Shown here: positions 9,046-18,463 of the stretch, piece by piece
Numbering within the stretch: position 1 is the first letter of the stretch
How the letters are laid out: each line of letters opens with the position of its first letter
Origin: Dyadobacter luteus
GTDB taxonomy: Bacteria > Bacteroidota > Bacteroidia > Cytophagales > Spirosomataceae
Reading direction: 5' to 3'
NCBI RefSeq assembly: GCF_003383615.1
Contig: NZ_QNUL01000010.1
Location: 62,001 to 126,000 of the forward strand
DNA length: 64,000 nucleotides
Made by a program: the position numbers and the translations under genes
Notes under the pieces: model-generated
Database searches by the model: none
Told to the model about the DNA's origin: nothing
What the model saw: only the letters and a program-made list of their open reading frames with translations

Positions 9046-9609
9046 TTATTCCGCTGTTTCTGCTTCGTCAGCAGGTGCAGCAGCCTCGTCAGCAACCTCT
9101 TCAGTTACTTCTTCTGAAACTTCTTCTGAAACTTCTTCTTCTACAACTACAGGTGCATTTTTCTTAGCAATAGCTTCTGCACGAGCCTCGTTCACTTTAC
9201 GCTCAGCATCAAGCTTAGCATTTTTGTCCGATTCTTTTTGCTTAGAAAGCGTATCAGCAGCATTAGCTTTACGTCCTGTTTTTGATTCTTTCCACTCTTC
9301 GAAGCGAGCATCAGCTACTTCCTGAGTGATAGCGCCTTTGATAACACCAACCTGAAGGTGTTTTTTCAACATAACTCCTTCATGTTGCATGATCGAACGA
9401 GCTGTGTCTGTTGGCTGAGCACCTTTAAGCAACCAGTCAACTGCTTTACCTGTTTCCAAAACGATTGAAGCAGGGTTTGTTCCCGGGTTGTAACTTCCCA
9501 GTTTTTCGATGAAGCGACCATCACGTGGTGCTCTGGCATCTGCGACTACGATATCATAAATCGCTTTCTTTTTGCGTCCACGACGCGCTAATCTAATTTT
9601 TACTGCCAT
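9046..9609 (-). CDS. rpsP: 30S ribosomal protein S16 with long acidic tail
   Basis: S16 is an assembly protein of the 30S subunit. Residues 1-80 are canonical (MAVKIRLARRGRKKKAIYDI, DGRFIEKLGSYNP and PTDTARSIM). The total length of 187 residues is about twice that of the E. coli protein. The extra C-terminus is a charged Ala/Lys/Glu helix region followed by an acidic repeat-like tail (EEVSEEVSEEVTEEV, then an Ala/Glu-rich end). Such extensions are usual in Bacteroidota S16; their role is not known to me. It is the first gene of the rpsP-rimM-trmD operon, with a TACCTTTG -7 element 44 bases upstream. Confidence 0.97.
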   Translation of the reverse strand: MAVKIRLARRGRKKKAIYDIVVADARAPRDGRFIEKLGSYNPGTNPASIVLETGKAVDWLLKGAQPTDTARSIMQHEGVMLKKHLQVGVIKGAITQEVADARFEEWKESKTGRKANAADTLSKQKESDKNAKLDAERKVNEARAEAIAKKNAPVVVEEEVSEEVSEEVTEEVADEAAAPADEAETAE

Positions 9610-9652
9610 TATTGAATTTGTTTTGCGGGAACTCGTCCCTTAATTAAGGCTG

Positions 9653-9660
9653 CAAAGGTA
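9653..9660 (-). promoter_or_regulatory. Candidate -7 element for rpsP operon
   Basis: The plus strand reads CAAAGGTA, that is TACCTTTG on the minus strand, an exact TAnnTTTG match 44 bases upstream of the rpsP ATG. No good -33 element is visible. Confidence 0.5.
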
Positions 9661-9705
9661 TGAATAATTGTTTAGGATTAGTGTCTAATTCTCAATGAAT
9701 TTCAT

Positions 9706-9738
9706 AAAAAAAGGGAAATCAGTTTCCTGACTTCCCTT
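9706..9738 (-). terminator. Rho-independent terminator of the ompA-like gene
   Basis: On the minus strand a 12-bp stem (AAGGGAAGTCAG with CTGATTTCCCTT, one G-T pair) closes a GAAA tetraloop and is followed by a run of at least seven Ts. It lies 24 bases past the stop of the OmpA-family gene. Confidence 0.9.
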
Positions 9739-9761
9739 CTGATTTATCTTAAACGTAATCC

Positions 9762-11282
9762 TTATTTCCTGAAACCAGCAGGGTAAGAAGAACGAATTGT
9801 GTTTTGTGGAAGAATTTTGATCTCAACACGACGGTTAGACTGCAAACCTTCAACAGTTGTATTTTCTGCTACCGGGCGGTACTCACCATAGTACTCTACA
9901 AGAATACGGCTTGGCTCTGTAATACCTGCACGGATCAGGAATCTCTTGGCTGCATCTACACGACGACGTGAAAGTGCAACGTTATAGCTGTCAGAAGCAC
10001 GGGCATCCGTATGACCTACCAATACGATACGGCAGTTTGTACGCATGTTCAGCAACTCAACTACTTTGCTCAATGTCTCTTTTGAAGCGTTACGGATAAT
10101 TGCTTTATCAGTATCAAATTCGATGTTGCTGAATAGCGCTTCGCACTCATCTTTCGGCAGGTTATTTTTGATTGCATCACGGATGATTTTATCCAGATCC
10201 ATCGCAACACCACCTCCTGAAACAACACTTCCCAGTGGAGTATTCGGTTCTTTGTCAAACAAATCAGCTACACCATCACCATCTGTATCTGTGTACAAAC
10301 GTGGATCAACAGGCTTCGGCATGTTTGCTTTTGCAATTGAATCCGCATCTTCCATTGTTGGATTGTAAGGAACAGGAATCAAAGATTGTGGGTTTGTCCA
10401 ACGCAGGTGGTAACGTCCGCTTGAAGCATCGTATTTACCATCTTTAGCTCTTACAGCGTTCTTTCCAAGTTTGTAGGTAAGTGCGATTGAAGCAATTCCC
10501 CATCCATCCTTTTTAGAATCACCTTTCTGGAACGTCCAGATTCCCTGTTGTGTACGATAGTCACTCAGGTCACCTACTGTTGCATCCAGTTTTTCAGTAT
10601 TTACAAAGTTGTATGTAAGATCAAATCCAAGATCGAAACGTGGGCTCAATTCATAGTGAACAGCAAGACCTGTTGGGTATACCCATTCACGTGTGTAGGT
10701 TGAACCGTTACGATCCCATGTTCCGGCAGTTTTAGAGCTACCGTCTGTATTGGTAGACACTTTCCACTCCGTATTGAAGAACGGGCTGTTAGGGTTTGTG
10801 TTGATAGCAGTAAGATCAGTGTGGTAGTACATGATACCCGCCCCAAGGTGAGCATCTACTTTCCATCTTCTCATTTTTTTGTATCCCAACAAAAGACGGT
10901 TCAGGTTCACGGTTCCGTCGATGGTTGCCTGAACAAATGATGGGCTATTGAAGTGAACACTGTAAGTGTCGCCCGTAATGCTGCTGTAATGTCTGGGTTT
11001 AGATCCCTGCAACTGACCATTATAACCGGTTAGCTGGATACCAAAGATCGGAGATAACTGTTTGTTGATCGATAAACCCCAGCCACCTGTTAGCTTTTCG
11101 TTCTCGCCCAGTCTGAAGTCATACGTCTTGATATCACCGAAGAACTTGGTAATACCACCATAACCCGTAATTGACCAGGTATTCATTTTGTTTGGCCCAT
11201 CATAGGTACGGTTTTGAGCGGAGGCGTCGAAACTCGAAAGAAATAAACTAACTAAAGCAACGTAAAGATTCTTTTTCTTCAT
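9762..11282 (-). CDS. OmpA-family outer membrane protein (beta-barrel plus peptidoglycan-binding domain)
   Basis: This outer membrane protein anchors the envelope to peptidoglycan. From the ATG at 11282 it is 506 residues (a GTG three codons upstream is less likely). A signal peptide (MKKKNLYVALVSLFLSSFDASA) precedes a region of about 260 residues, rich in aromatic beta-strands, that resembles a small outer-membrane barrel. A calcium-binding thrombospondin type 3-like repeat follows (DTDGDGVADLFD), then the OmpA C-terminal domain with IEFDTDKAIIRNAS and VLVGHTDARASDSYNVALS, where D and R contact diaminopimelate. A strong terminator ends the gene. Family clear; any specific role (structural or adhesion) is open. 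Confidence 0.9.
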   Translation of the reverse strand: MKKKNLYVALVSLFLSSFDASAQNRTYDGPNKMNTWSITGYGGITKFFGDIKTYDFRLGENEKLTGGWGLSINKQLSPIFGIQLTGYNGQLQGSKPRHYSSITGDTYSVHFNSPSFVQATIDGTVNLNRLLLGYKKMRRWKVDAHLGAGIMYYHTDLTAINTNPNSPFFNTEWKVSTNTDGSSKTAGTWDRNGSTYTREWVYPTGLAVHYELSPRFDLGFDLTYNFVNTEKLDATVGDLSDYRTQQGIWTFQKGDSKKDGWGIASIALTYKLGKNAVRAKDGKYDASSGRYHLRWTNPQSLIPVPYNPTMEDADSIAKANMPKPVDPRLYTDTDGDGVADLFDKEPNTPLGSVVSGGGVAMDLDKIIRDAIKNNLPKDECEALFSNIEFDTDKAIIRNASKETLSKVVELLNMRTNCRIVLVGHTDARASDSYNVALSRRRVDAAKRFLIRAGITEPSRILVEYYGEYRPVAENTTVEGLQSNRRVEIKILPQNTIRSSYPAGFRK

Positions 11283-11337
11283 GGGAAACACCAGTTATGT
11301 GATTCAAATATTCACTTAATTTTTGTTATACAAACGA

Positions 11338-11751
11338 TAAGAATAAGCCTGTAAGCCGGGTTCTGTTCTCCTATTAACTTTCGCTAATCAGAGCTTCTAC
11401 CATTTATCCAGGATTCCGGTCACCCGAAACCTCTAACGATCTACCCGTGCTGATGCTTTCCAGAGAAAGCGGAGACGAGTAGCCTCACGTATCAACACCT
11501 ATTTGATCTTTCAGCCCGTAAGGTTTACCGTGCCCTGCCGGTCGCCCGTCAGGCGGTGGTCTCTTACTCCACCTTTTCACCCTTACCCGTCACATAAAAA
11601 ACATGCCAGGCGGTTTAAGTTTCTGTGGCACTTGCTGTCAACCGGTCATTTCTGGCCTGCTGCCTTCCCGTTAGGAAGTACGGCACTCTTCGCTGCCCGG
11701 ACTTTCCTCCCCGGTACAAGACCGCGGCGGTAGAACAGCTTACTCCTTCGC
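11338..11751 (-). ncRNA. rnpB: RNase P RNA, bacterial type A
   Basis: This is the catalytic RNA of ribonuclease P, which removes the 5' leader of precursor tRNAs. Read on the minus strand, the molecule contains the near-universal 5' core AGGAAAGTCCGGGC (plus strand 11694-11707) and ends in the conserved 3' segment ACAGAACCCGGCTTACAGGC (around 11345-11366). Further core pieces include the CAGGGTGCC-type and GGTAAGGGTGAAAAGGTGG-like stretches. The ends are placed from the terminal pairing region and a TAGCTTTG -7 element just upstream, so each may be off by several bases. Short open frames in this interval are not genes. Confidence 0.9.
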
Positions 11752-11758
11752 TTGACCA

Positions 11759-11766
11759 CAAAGCTA
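11759..11766 (-). promoter_or_regulatory. Candidate -7 element for rnpB
   Basis: The plus strand reads CAAAGCTA, that is TAGCTTTG on the minus strand, an exact TAnnTTTG match. It would place transcription initiation within a few bases of the expected 5' end of RNase P RNA. Confidence 0.5.
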
Positions 11767-11853
11767 AGAAATACTTTCCTTACCGTGGCACGTAATGAAG
11801 GAGAAAACGTAAAAAAATATGACAAGAAGCTAACTTTTAACAAAAAATGTAAC

Positions 11854-13344
11854 CTAAAAGCTCCTTAGTCCTTCCACCCTTAAATTAACCTTCCCCTGCG
11901 CAAAAACAACTGAGTAAATATGCTTGGGTGTCAGATACACTTTATCCGGAATTATATCGGTAAGCGTCCCCTTAACAACAACCCCATCCACAACTTTGTA
12001 ATTAGCAAGTGCAGTCTGAATCGTCTTTTTTGCATCACCGATCTGTTCTCCGACCGGGAACACCATCTTCTTCTCCATCATTCTGGCGAACTGTCCTTGC
12101 AAAAGCCAATTGGCTGTTTTCAAAATACTATTACGCGTATCAAGGTCATAGTCAAGCCCTTTCAACGACAGCTGCTGCGTTGTGGGATCATAATGAGGAA
12201 CTCCTTTCAAAAAGATAAATCCATTCATACTACCCGACAACCCTGCTTTGATGACAAGCTTTTCGTTCTGACCATACATTTCTACAGAAGTAACCTGAAC
12301 ACTATACTTTCCGCCTAAAAATGAAAATTTCTCACCCTTGAAACGGTTTGTGGCCTGCCTTCCTGCCTCTTCATAAGAAACAAGGCTGATCAGACTTACG
12401 CGAAAATTATCAGATACATTCTCAACTATTTTGAGGTCGGGCAATTTGGGTGAAACCGGAACGGATGGCTTCACCGCAGAGGTGATTGTCTGAGTATAAC
12501 CATTGATACCTATTACAGATTTCAACACACCATTTTTGGCCAGCAGCGGTGTCATTACTATCCCTGTCGGCTTGATTACCAGCCAGGTATCAAATTCCTT
12601 CGCAAGCATTACCGGCTGATGTGCCAGATTCCACGCAACTTCCACATTACTTTTCAGTTCGATGTTTTCCGCCACCTGCTCATCAATCGCGTCCGTAATC
12701 TTTTCAAAATTTTTGTTCAGCATCCGGCTGACCATACTTTTGATCGGAATGTTAATACCAGCCACCTTCACACTTGGTTCTGTAATCCAGTCATAGCTGT
12801 CCACATAAGTTTCCGACTTCACCTTCCAGTCGGGCGTAAAAGCGATTTTAGAAATAAGTCTGATTTTAATGGAGAACTCGGTATCCTTATAGCCGGACAT
12901 GGTCATTCCAAGCGGGCTGATCTTATAACCTGCACTTACCCAAATCTTTAAAGGAACTTCAAAAAGGAAAGATGATTCCAGAGCGACCATTTTGATCGGA
13001 TTGATTTTCCAGACCTTCGCTTTAAGGTTATCGTTTCCATCGTCCTCATAACTATTGTCCTCATAAATCAAACCTTTTAATTTTTGATTTAACTGATTTT
13101 CTATTTCAGCCACCGGGATTTCTATCGGCACATTCAGTACCGATAAATGCTTTTCGTTCTGTAATTCCTTATCAGAATATTGGTATTCTTCCATAGGCGC
13201 CTTGGGGGTGGTTTTTGTTGTTGTTTTACATTCCCATTGCGTTAACACAATGATTGTCAACACCATCACCTTTAAAGGTTTGCTGATGAATCTACTTAAT
13301 TTTAACGAGGGTTGCACCGTATCCGAATTTTTCCTTTTGAGCAT
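11854..13344 (-). CDS. DUF4403 family protein, probable lipoprotein
   Basis: This matches the Bacteroidota DUF4403 family as I recognise it (SVLNVPIEIPVAEIENQLNQKLKGLIYED near the N-terminus, VAWNLAHQPVMLAKEFDTWLVIKP in the middle, FLGGKYSVQVTSVEMYGQNEKLVIKAG later). No function is established for the family; its lipid-binding (SMP/BPI-like) architecture is only suspected. The hydrophobic leader MVLTIIVLTQWEC ends in a cysteine, suggesting a lipoprotein, although QWEC is a poor lipobox. The start is uncertain: 13344 gives 496 residues but overlaps the previous gene by 53 bases, while ATG 13266 removes the overlap but leaves a very short signal. It ends a minus-strand run of envelope genes. 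Confidence 0.75.
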   Translation of the reverse strand: MLKRKNSDTVQPSLKLSRFISKPLKVMVLTIIVLTQWECKTTTKTTPKAPMEEYQYSDKELQNEKHLSVLNVPIEIPVAEIENQLNQKLKGLIYEDNSYEDDGNDNLKAKVWKINPIKMVALESSFLFEVPLKIWVSAGYKISPLGMTMSGYKDTEFSIKIRLISKIAFTPDWKVKSETYVDSYDWITEPSVKVAGINIPIKSMVSRMLNKNFEKITDAIDEQVAENIELKSNVEVAWNLAHQPVMLAKEFDTWLVIKPTGIVMTPLLAKNGVLKSVIGINGYTQTITSAVKPSVPVSPKLPDLKIVENVSDNFRVSLISLVSYEEAGRQATNRFKGEKFSFLGGKYSVQVTSVEMYGQNEKLVIKAGLSGSMNGFIFLKGVPHYDPTTQQLSLKGLDYDLDTRNSILKTANWLLQGQFARMMEKKMVFPVGEQIGDAKKTIQTALANYKVVDGVVVKGTLTDIIPDKVYLTPKHIYSVVFAQGKVNLRVEGLRSF

Positions 13345-14275
13345 CTTTATAAAACTGAACGTGCTGGTTTTTGCTCAGTCTGCGATGCAGTTCTGTTCGC
13401 AAAACGCCGTTACCCGCTCCGTGAATGAAAGTAATATCATCCATTCCATTGGCAATGGCACGCTCCAGGCAGCTTTCGAACGTTTCCAGCTGAACTTTTA
13501 GTATGTTGTCTTTCCCCAATTTGCCAAAATCCGGTCTTAGCTTTTCTATATGTAAGTCAATCACGTTTTCAGGTTTTGGTAACTCCGGTTTTTCCGAATC
13601 AGTGCCGCCCATCATACTATTCTTCAGCGCCTCTGATAGATTAGCGTTAGGGATAACATCCTCTTTCTTCAGATTCTCTTCATCGAGCTGATATACAAAT
13701 GCTTCACGTCCCAGTACAGGCGCTTTTCCTTTACTTTTATAAAACGATTGCGCGCGACATTTCAACTTCCTGTGCAATGGCAACGGCAATGTATGTTTAC
13801 CTTCTCGGAAATATAAAACTCTGAATTCAAAAGTAGGCCACTCTTCAAAATCCTTCATCAGTAGCTCAGAGAGTTTCTGTGCAGTTCTTGGCTGCAAGGT
13901 ACCGGCGGCAAGGCTTGCATATACCTGTTGATCAAGTGAAGTGGCCGTAAAAGGAAGTATCCAATCCGTATTATTAATCAAATGAACGGTTACCGATCTG
14001 TCGTTTACTGCCGCGAAAGCGAGATAAATCCCCTTTTCGGCAAAGGGCAAATTGCGGGGAATGATCTTCTCACTCTGTTTTTGAATATGTTGCTCCTCAA
14101 TCGGCTTCACCAGTCGCTGGGCCTCTACAGGTGAAATGGTAACAATTTCATTTCTTAGTACCGGAATACGAAAACCGTCCTCAATTTCAACCTCCACAAC
14201 ATTGCCAGGTAAAAAAGCATAGATAACACCCTCTTCCTTACCATGAACCAATCTTACTTTATCTCCTATATTCAT
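13292..14275 (-). CDS. DUF2027 domain protein with C-terminal Smr domain
   Basis: This is a 327-residue Bacteroidota protein. The N-terminus is a small KOW/Tudor-like barrel (IGDKVRLVHGKEEGVIYAFL), followed by a DUF2027 beta-rich part (about 60-200). The Smr domain (about 240-327) carries VIDLHIEKLRP and FIHGAGNGVLRTELHRRL, equivalent to the LDLRG and HGxGxGxLR motifs of MutS2-type Smr nucleases. Smr domains bind or cut branched DNA, or cut RNA at stalled ribosomes. There is no MutS ATPase here, so a role in nucleic acid or ribosome handling is inference only. It lies in a minus-strand run, and its end overlaps the next coding region by up to 53 bases. Confidence 0.83.
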   Translation of the reverse strand: MNIGDKVRLVHGKEEGVIYAFLPGNVVEVEIEDGFRIPVLRNEIVTISPVEAQRLVKPIEEQHIQKQSEKIIPRNLPFAEKGIYLAFAAVNDRSVTVHLINNTDWILPFTATSLDQQVYASLAAGTLQPRTAQKLSELLMKDFEEWPTFEFRVLYFREGKHTLPLPLHRKLKCRAQSFYKSKGKAPVLGREAFVYQLDEENLKKEDVIPNANLSEALKNSMMGGTDSEKPELPKPENVIDLHIEKLRPDFGKLGKDNILKVQLETFESCLERAIANGMDDITFIHGAGNGVLRTELHRRLSKNQHVQFYKDAQKEKFGYGATLVKIK

Positions 14276-14344
14276 AATTATTTAGCTTTTATCATTTGGC
14301 ATGTAGGCATGTTTAGTATTAACCCGTCTTCTTAAATCCTTAAT

Positions 14345-15316
14345 CTAAAAATAGAAAGGTTTAAAATTCACGCCTTTTTTACTGAATTGTAATGCGGGCG
14401 CCGGAATTTTTATAGAATTGGCCATAAAGCCAATAGTTTTCAGCAATTTACTTTTTGTCTTAATTTTTGTAAGATCAATATCTATCGACAAATAATATTC
14501 ACGGTAAGGTGTATATCCCATTTCCACACTCTTGTAGCGCTCTGCCGACACCATATCGTTGATCCCGTAACCTACTGAGAAACATAGCCACGCAGGCCAT
14601 CCGCTATCTTTGAAAAAACTGCGCGGACTACTTGATAACCAGTAGGTCTGTCCATTGTAATCTTTAAGCCAGCGTTCGGTATTTTTCGAGCCAAGGAGTT
14701 CTGGTCTCACAGCAGCAAGATGCGTAAAATGAAATGAAAACTTAGGTTGTATTCTGATTTCATCCCAAACAGCCACCTGTCCCAAAAAGAGCATAGAGCC
14801 AGTCAGGTTAGCCAACATATCGCCCGGCGAAAATCCATAATCAGGAGAAAACCCATCCAATATTTCAATAGGTGTCTGAAAAATTACGCCTGATATGGCA
14901 CCATAAATTAGCATTTGTTTTTTTGAAATACCTGTTTGTTTATACAGAGCAGCAGTGTGACGTGCGATTTGATAGGATGTGTAAACATGCCCCATTTTGT
15001 CCATTTGGAGCCATTCATGGGAATCGTCCTGGATTGTAAATTTTGTAAGCGGATTTTTATACCAGGATTTTGAAAGACCGTAGATACTTCCGAGATACAG
15101 TGCCGACTGGCCTGCAAAGATACCGCGAAGCATGGCGTAATTAGGGCGCTTCACCTCCACTGAATCCACATGAAGACTGTCTGTCTGCGCGCGCGTTGAG
15201 AAAGAAATCGCAAGAATCAGAAAGTACAGAACACAGCTTACTTTCCGGTAATTTCTCTTTTTAGATTTTTGTTTGTAACCACCAATAACACACTTCTCAT
15301 TTTTAATATCCACCAT
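14345..15316 (-). CDS. DUF2279 family (YfiM-like) membrane-associated protein
   Basis: The protein is 323 residues from the ATG at 15316; an in-frame ATG at 15340 would add eight residues. A basic start and one hydrophobic segment (VSCVLYFLILAISFSTRAQ) form a signal peptide. The DUF2279 core includes MDKMGHVYTSYQIARHTAALY, PIEILDGFSPDYGFSPGDMLANLTGS and the aromatic C-terminal part. The family is found in Gram-negative bacteria and has no known activity; it probably sits in the cell envelope. The gene overlaps the stop of the VWA gene by 14 bases, so translation is probably coupled. The family name is from memory and rests on the core motifs. Confidence 0.72.
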   Translation of the reverse strand: MVDIKNEKCVIGGYKQKSKKRNYRKVSCVLYFLILAISFSTRAQTDSLHVDSVEVKRPNYAMLRGIFAGQSALYLGSIYGLSKSWYKNPLTKFTIQDDSHEWLQMDKMGHVYTSYQIARHTAALYKQTGISKKQMLIYGAISGVIFQTPIEILDGFSPDYGFSPGDMLANLTGSMLFLGQVAVWDEIRIQPKFSFHFTHLAAVRPELLGSKNTERWLKDYNGQTYWLSSSPRSFFKDSGWPAWLCFSVGYGINDMVSAERYKSVEMGYTPYREYYLSIDIDLTKIKTKSKLLKTIGFMANSIKIPAPALQFSKKGVNFKPFYF

Positions 15317-17372
15317 GATACTTTCGTAATCCCCACTCAATTCCCAATAAAATAATCAAAAAGAAGAACAGCCATTTTAAGTGAATTAATTCCACCATTT
15401 CTTCTGTGCTGTCAAGCCGATCAGCCGGTTTTTCCTTTTTGAGTCGTTCTACAAAGGACGTAAGATTTGCCGGAGCAACAAATTCGCCTCCACTATTAGA
15501 CGCCAATTCTCTTAGTAAACCAAAATCAGCAGTGGTGTTATTCATCTCAATATCCACGTTCCTCACCACCAGCTGACCCGTCACTTTTTCCTGTACTCCT
15601 TTCAATGTAGCGGAAGCCTGGTACCGATACACACCCTCACCCAAACCACTAATACTGAATCTTGGATTGTCGGCAGTATGGATATAACTGTAATCCCGGG
15701 CAACACCTTTTTCATTCGTCAATACCAGCTTTACTTCCTGACCATAGATCTGCTCGTAAATATCATTATATATTTCTGTTTGAAACATTACACTTTCTCC
15801 TGCCTCGAATTCCTGACGAACGGGATAAACCCTGAATTTCCTCTTATCCTCACGCACAGAAAGAATCTGTATCAGTTTTTGAAAAAGATTATCGACAACA
15901 TCCTGCTTACTCGTCAGCGCATATTCTTCCTGTCGCCACTGCCATATACCTTCTCCTGCCAGAATCGCCGTTTTTTGTTCACCGGCTGTATTCAGTACAA
16001 GCAACGGTTTATTGGTATTCAGACTTCCTACTTTTTGAAACAGGATAGATTCAGTGCCCGAAGCAACATTGTATTCTCCAAAAGGAACAGATAAAGGAGG
16101 CAACCTTTCCAACAGCTTCAAACTTTCGGCATCCAGATTAAGCATTTGAAAAGCCGGATTAAATCTGGCTGTAACTTTATCAGACTGTCCGTTTCCTGAA
16201 TTGATATTTAAAGAACGGGTTGCAGTATTGAGTAAGGGAACTGCCGACTGATTACCAAGAATATACCACACAGGCGTTTTGGAATCAATATATTTTCTGA
16301 CCTGCGCATTACCTAAGCTCAGCACATTAGGGATCTGGTGCAGAATGACAAGATCATACGGCTTGGTTGTTGCCGGCATATTGGGATTGATGGTCAGAAT
16401 CTGAACATCCAGCTCGTAATTATCATTGGCAGTAATGAGGCTGCGTAGTGCCTTGATATCCGGATGTGGTGCCAGAGCGAGCAACAATATATTCTGCCGT
16501 CCGTCAATAATATCAATATAAATATCCCTTTTATTATTGCGGGTACTGGCTTCTCCTGCAACATTTCCCAGTTCAATGGTGTAATGCTGCACACCTTTCT
16601 GTGCAGAACTTGTTTTGAAATCGTAGGCTTTATAAAACGACTCACGGTCAATCGTAACTCGTTGTGTTTCGATCACCTTCCCGTTGTGTTTGAGCGCAAT
16701 GGTGGTTGTCTTGCCTGCCAGTCCGTTTGCTACAAGCTCTGCCCTGATCGGGAAGTCATTTTCCAGATATGCCACTCTGTTGGCGATTACATCTTTTACC
16801 CGCAAGTCAAGATCGGGAACGGTATCGCCGACCGCCAGTGTATTCACACGAAATGGGTATTGACCGAAAGCCGGGGACACTCCCTGATTGGCTATACCGT
16901 CAGACAGTAAAAGTACATCAGTCAGATTCCTTCCCTCGAAATTACTTTTAACAGTCTGAAGTAATCCGGAAAGGTCTGTTTTATTCTTATCAAACCGAAC
17001 AGAATCGGCATTACTTAATGAAGCATCAAATGTTTGAAAACTAACTTCAAATCCGGACCCGGCCAATTCTGCAGCTGCCGACCGGATTGCAGTAAGAAGT
17101 GAATCTCCATATTTTTTCACCGACTCAGAATTGTCTATTGCAAAGACAACCTTGGCCTTATCAATCGTATTTTCCGTCTTGCGCACAAGCGGACTCAGTA
17201 GCAAAAAACAGATACAGGAAACGGCAATACCCCGCAAAGAAGCGAGCGCATAATTAAGATTGCGACTCCAGGAAGCTACCGGCTGGTAGAGCAACCAGGC
17301 ATAAGCCACGCCTGCCATCAGACAAAATACGATAAACCAGTAGGGAGTTTGAAAAAGGAGTTCAGAACGCAT
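15303..17372 (-). CDS. VWA-domain membrane protein (BatA-like envelope protein)
   Basis: A 689-residue membrane-anchored protein. Two N-terminal helices (YWFIVFCLMAGVAYAWLLY and LRGIAVSCICFLLLSPLV) precede a von Willebrand A domain with the metal-ion site D80-N-S-E-S84 and the second strand VLLLSDGIANQG. The long periplasmic part is beta-rich (Ig-like repeats around 195-290 and 520-610), and a last helix (LKWLFFFLIILLGIEWGL) sits at the C-terminus. The layout matches Bacteroidota VWA proteins of unknown role that resemble the aerotolerance proteins BatA/B, but no MoxR ATPase gene lies nearby. It overlaps the DUF2279 gene by 14 bases. Confidence 0.8.
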   Translation of the reverse strand: MRSELLFQTPYWFIVFCLMAGVAYAWLLYQPVASWSRNLNYALASLRGIAVSCICFLLLSPLVRKTENTIDKAKVVFAIDNSESVKKYGDSLLTAIRSAAAELAGSGFEVSFQTFDASLSNADSVRFDKNKTDLSGLLQTVKSNFEGRNLTDVLLLSDGIANQGVSPAFGQYPFRVNTLAVGDTVPDLDLRVKDVIANRVAYLENDFPIRAELVANGLAGKTTTIALKHNGKVIETQRVTIDRESFYKAYDFKTSSAQKGVQHYTIELGNVAGEASTRNNKRDIYIDIIDGRQNILLLALAPHPDIKALRSLITANDNYELDVQILTINPNMPATTKPYDLVILHQIPNVLSLGNAQVRKYIDSKTPVWYILGNQSAVPLLNTATRSLNINSGNGQSDKVTARFNPAFQMLNLDAESLKLLERLPPLSVPFGEYNVASGTESILFQKVGSLNTNKPLLVLNTAGEQKTAILAGEGIWQWRQEEYALTSKQDVVDNLFQKLIQILSVREDKRKFRVYPVRQEFEAGESVMFQTEIYNDIYEQIYGQEVKLVLTNEKGVARDYSYIHTADNPRFSISGLGEGVYRYQASATLKGVQEKVTGQLVVRNVDIEMNNTTADFGLLRELASNSGGEFVAPANLTSFVERLKKEKPADRLDSTEEMVELIHLKWLFFFLIILLGIEWGLRKYHGGY

Positions 17373-17421
17373 ATTGGGAACGGTCGTTGTGCCAGATGGT
17401 GATGGTCAGCATAGCAAGATA

Positions 17422-17446
17422 CAGTAAAAAGGTTTACTTTTTACTG
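17422..17446 (-). terminator. Short hairpin after fabG, possible terminator
   Basis: CAGTAAAAAG (17422-17431) and CTTTTTACTG (17437-17446) form a perfect 10-bp stem with a five-base loop. The T run lies inside the arm rather than after it, so termination strength is doubtful. It separates fabG from the VWA gene. Confidence 0.4.
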
Positions 17447-17485
17447 ATCTATGCACATTGGTTGCCGTTTTGTATCCGGAATATA

Positions 17486-18232
17486 CTAGGTAAGCATACC
17501 GCCATCCACCTGAAGCACCTGGCCTGTAATGTATCTTGAAAGGTCGGAGGCAAGGAAAACGCAGGCATCTGCCACTTCTTCAGGCTGCCCTCCACGTTTC
17601 ATAGGAATCGACTGTTTCCAATCTTCTGTTGCTTTTCCGTCAATCGCGTCGGTCATTTCCGTTTCAATAAAACCCGGAGCTACAGCATTGGAACGTATAT
17701 TACGTGACCCCAACTCCAGTGCTACCGATTTCGTGAAACCAATAATACCCGCTTTTGAAGCAGCGTAGTTTGCCTGTCCTGCATTTCCTCTGATACCCAC
17801 TACAGAAGTAATATTGATGATAGAACCAGTTTTGGCACGCATCATAATTTTAGTAGCGGCCTTTGTCAGGTTAAATACAGATTTCAGGTTAATGTTGATC
17901 ACTGTATCCCAGTTTTCTTCACTCATACGCATCAGCAAACCATCGCGCGTTACACCTGCATTATTGATCAGAATATCAAGTTTACCAAAGTCGGCAACAA
18001 CATCAGTTACAAGCTGATCGGCAGCCTGGAAATCGGATGCATCAGAACGATAGCCTTTTGCCTTGATACCATATTGTTCCAATTCACTGGCAAGCGCCTC
18101 TCCTTTTTCTACACTCGACAAATATGTAAAAGCTACGTTTGCGCCTTCCTGTGCCAATCGTAACGCTATAGCGCGACCGATACCACGTGATGCTCCCGTT
18201 ACCAGGGCGACTTTATTTTCTACTAATTTCAT
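17486..18232 (-). CDS. fabG: 3-oxoacyl-[acyl-carrier-protein] reductase FabG
   Basis: FabG reduces 3-oxoacyl-ACP to 3-hydroxyacyl-ACP with NADPH in type II fatty acid synthesis. The protein is 248 residues, the standard length. The cofactor site is TGASRGIGRAIA, the NNAG motif appears as INNAGVTRDGLLMRM, and the catalytic residues are Ser in INITSVVG with YAASK (Tyr-x-x-x-Lys). The end VLQVDGGMLT is typical of FabG. I chose the ATG at 18232 because it gives the canonical MKLVENKVALVTG start; an upstream extension is not family-like. It stands alone rather than in a fab operon, divergent from another SDR gene. Confidence 0.92.
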   Translation of the reverse strand: MKLVENKVALVTGASRGIGRAIALRLAQEGANVAFTYLSSVEKGEALASELEQYGIKAKGYRSDASDFQAADQLVTDVVADFGKLDILINNAGVTRDGLLMRMSEENWDTVININLKSVFNLTKAATKIMMRAKTGSIINITSVVGIRGNAGQANYAASKAGIIGFTKSVALELGSRNIRSNAVAPGFIETEMTDAIDGKATEDWKQSIPMKRGGQPEEVADACVFLASDLSRYITGQVLQVDGGMLT

Positions 18233-18463
18233 TAGGTGGATTTTGTGATATTTAATTTCAATAAAGCATTCCGTCAACCGCAATGCTCACATCAGGATTT
18301 GTTTCGAATCGCAAAAATAGGTTATAGAAAACAGACAGGCAAAAAAAGCAGCAAAGCCTTCAATTTTATCAAATTTTACGAATACGTCTAAACCATCACG
18401 GCAAGGTTATTGTTTCTTCCACATCATTCAACATAACCCGTCAGGGCTGAAAATAGTATACAA

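Noticed and set aside
11503..11843. Short open frames on both strands around 11.5-11.8 kb
   Set aside because: They lie within or across the RNase P RNA gene, whose conserved core explains the sequence, and have no protein-family features.
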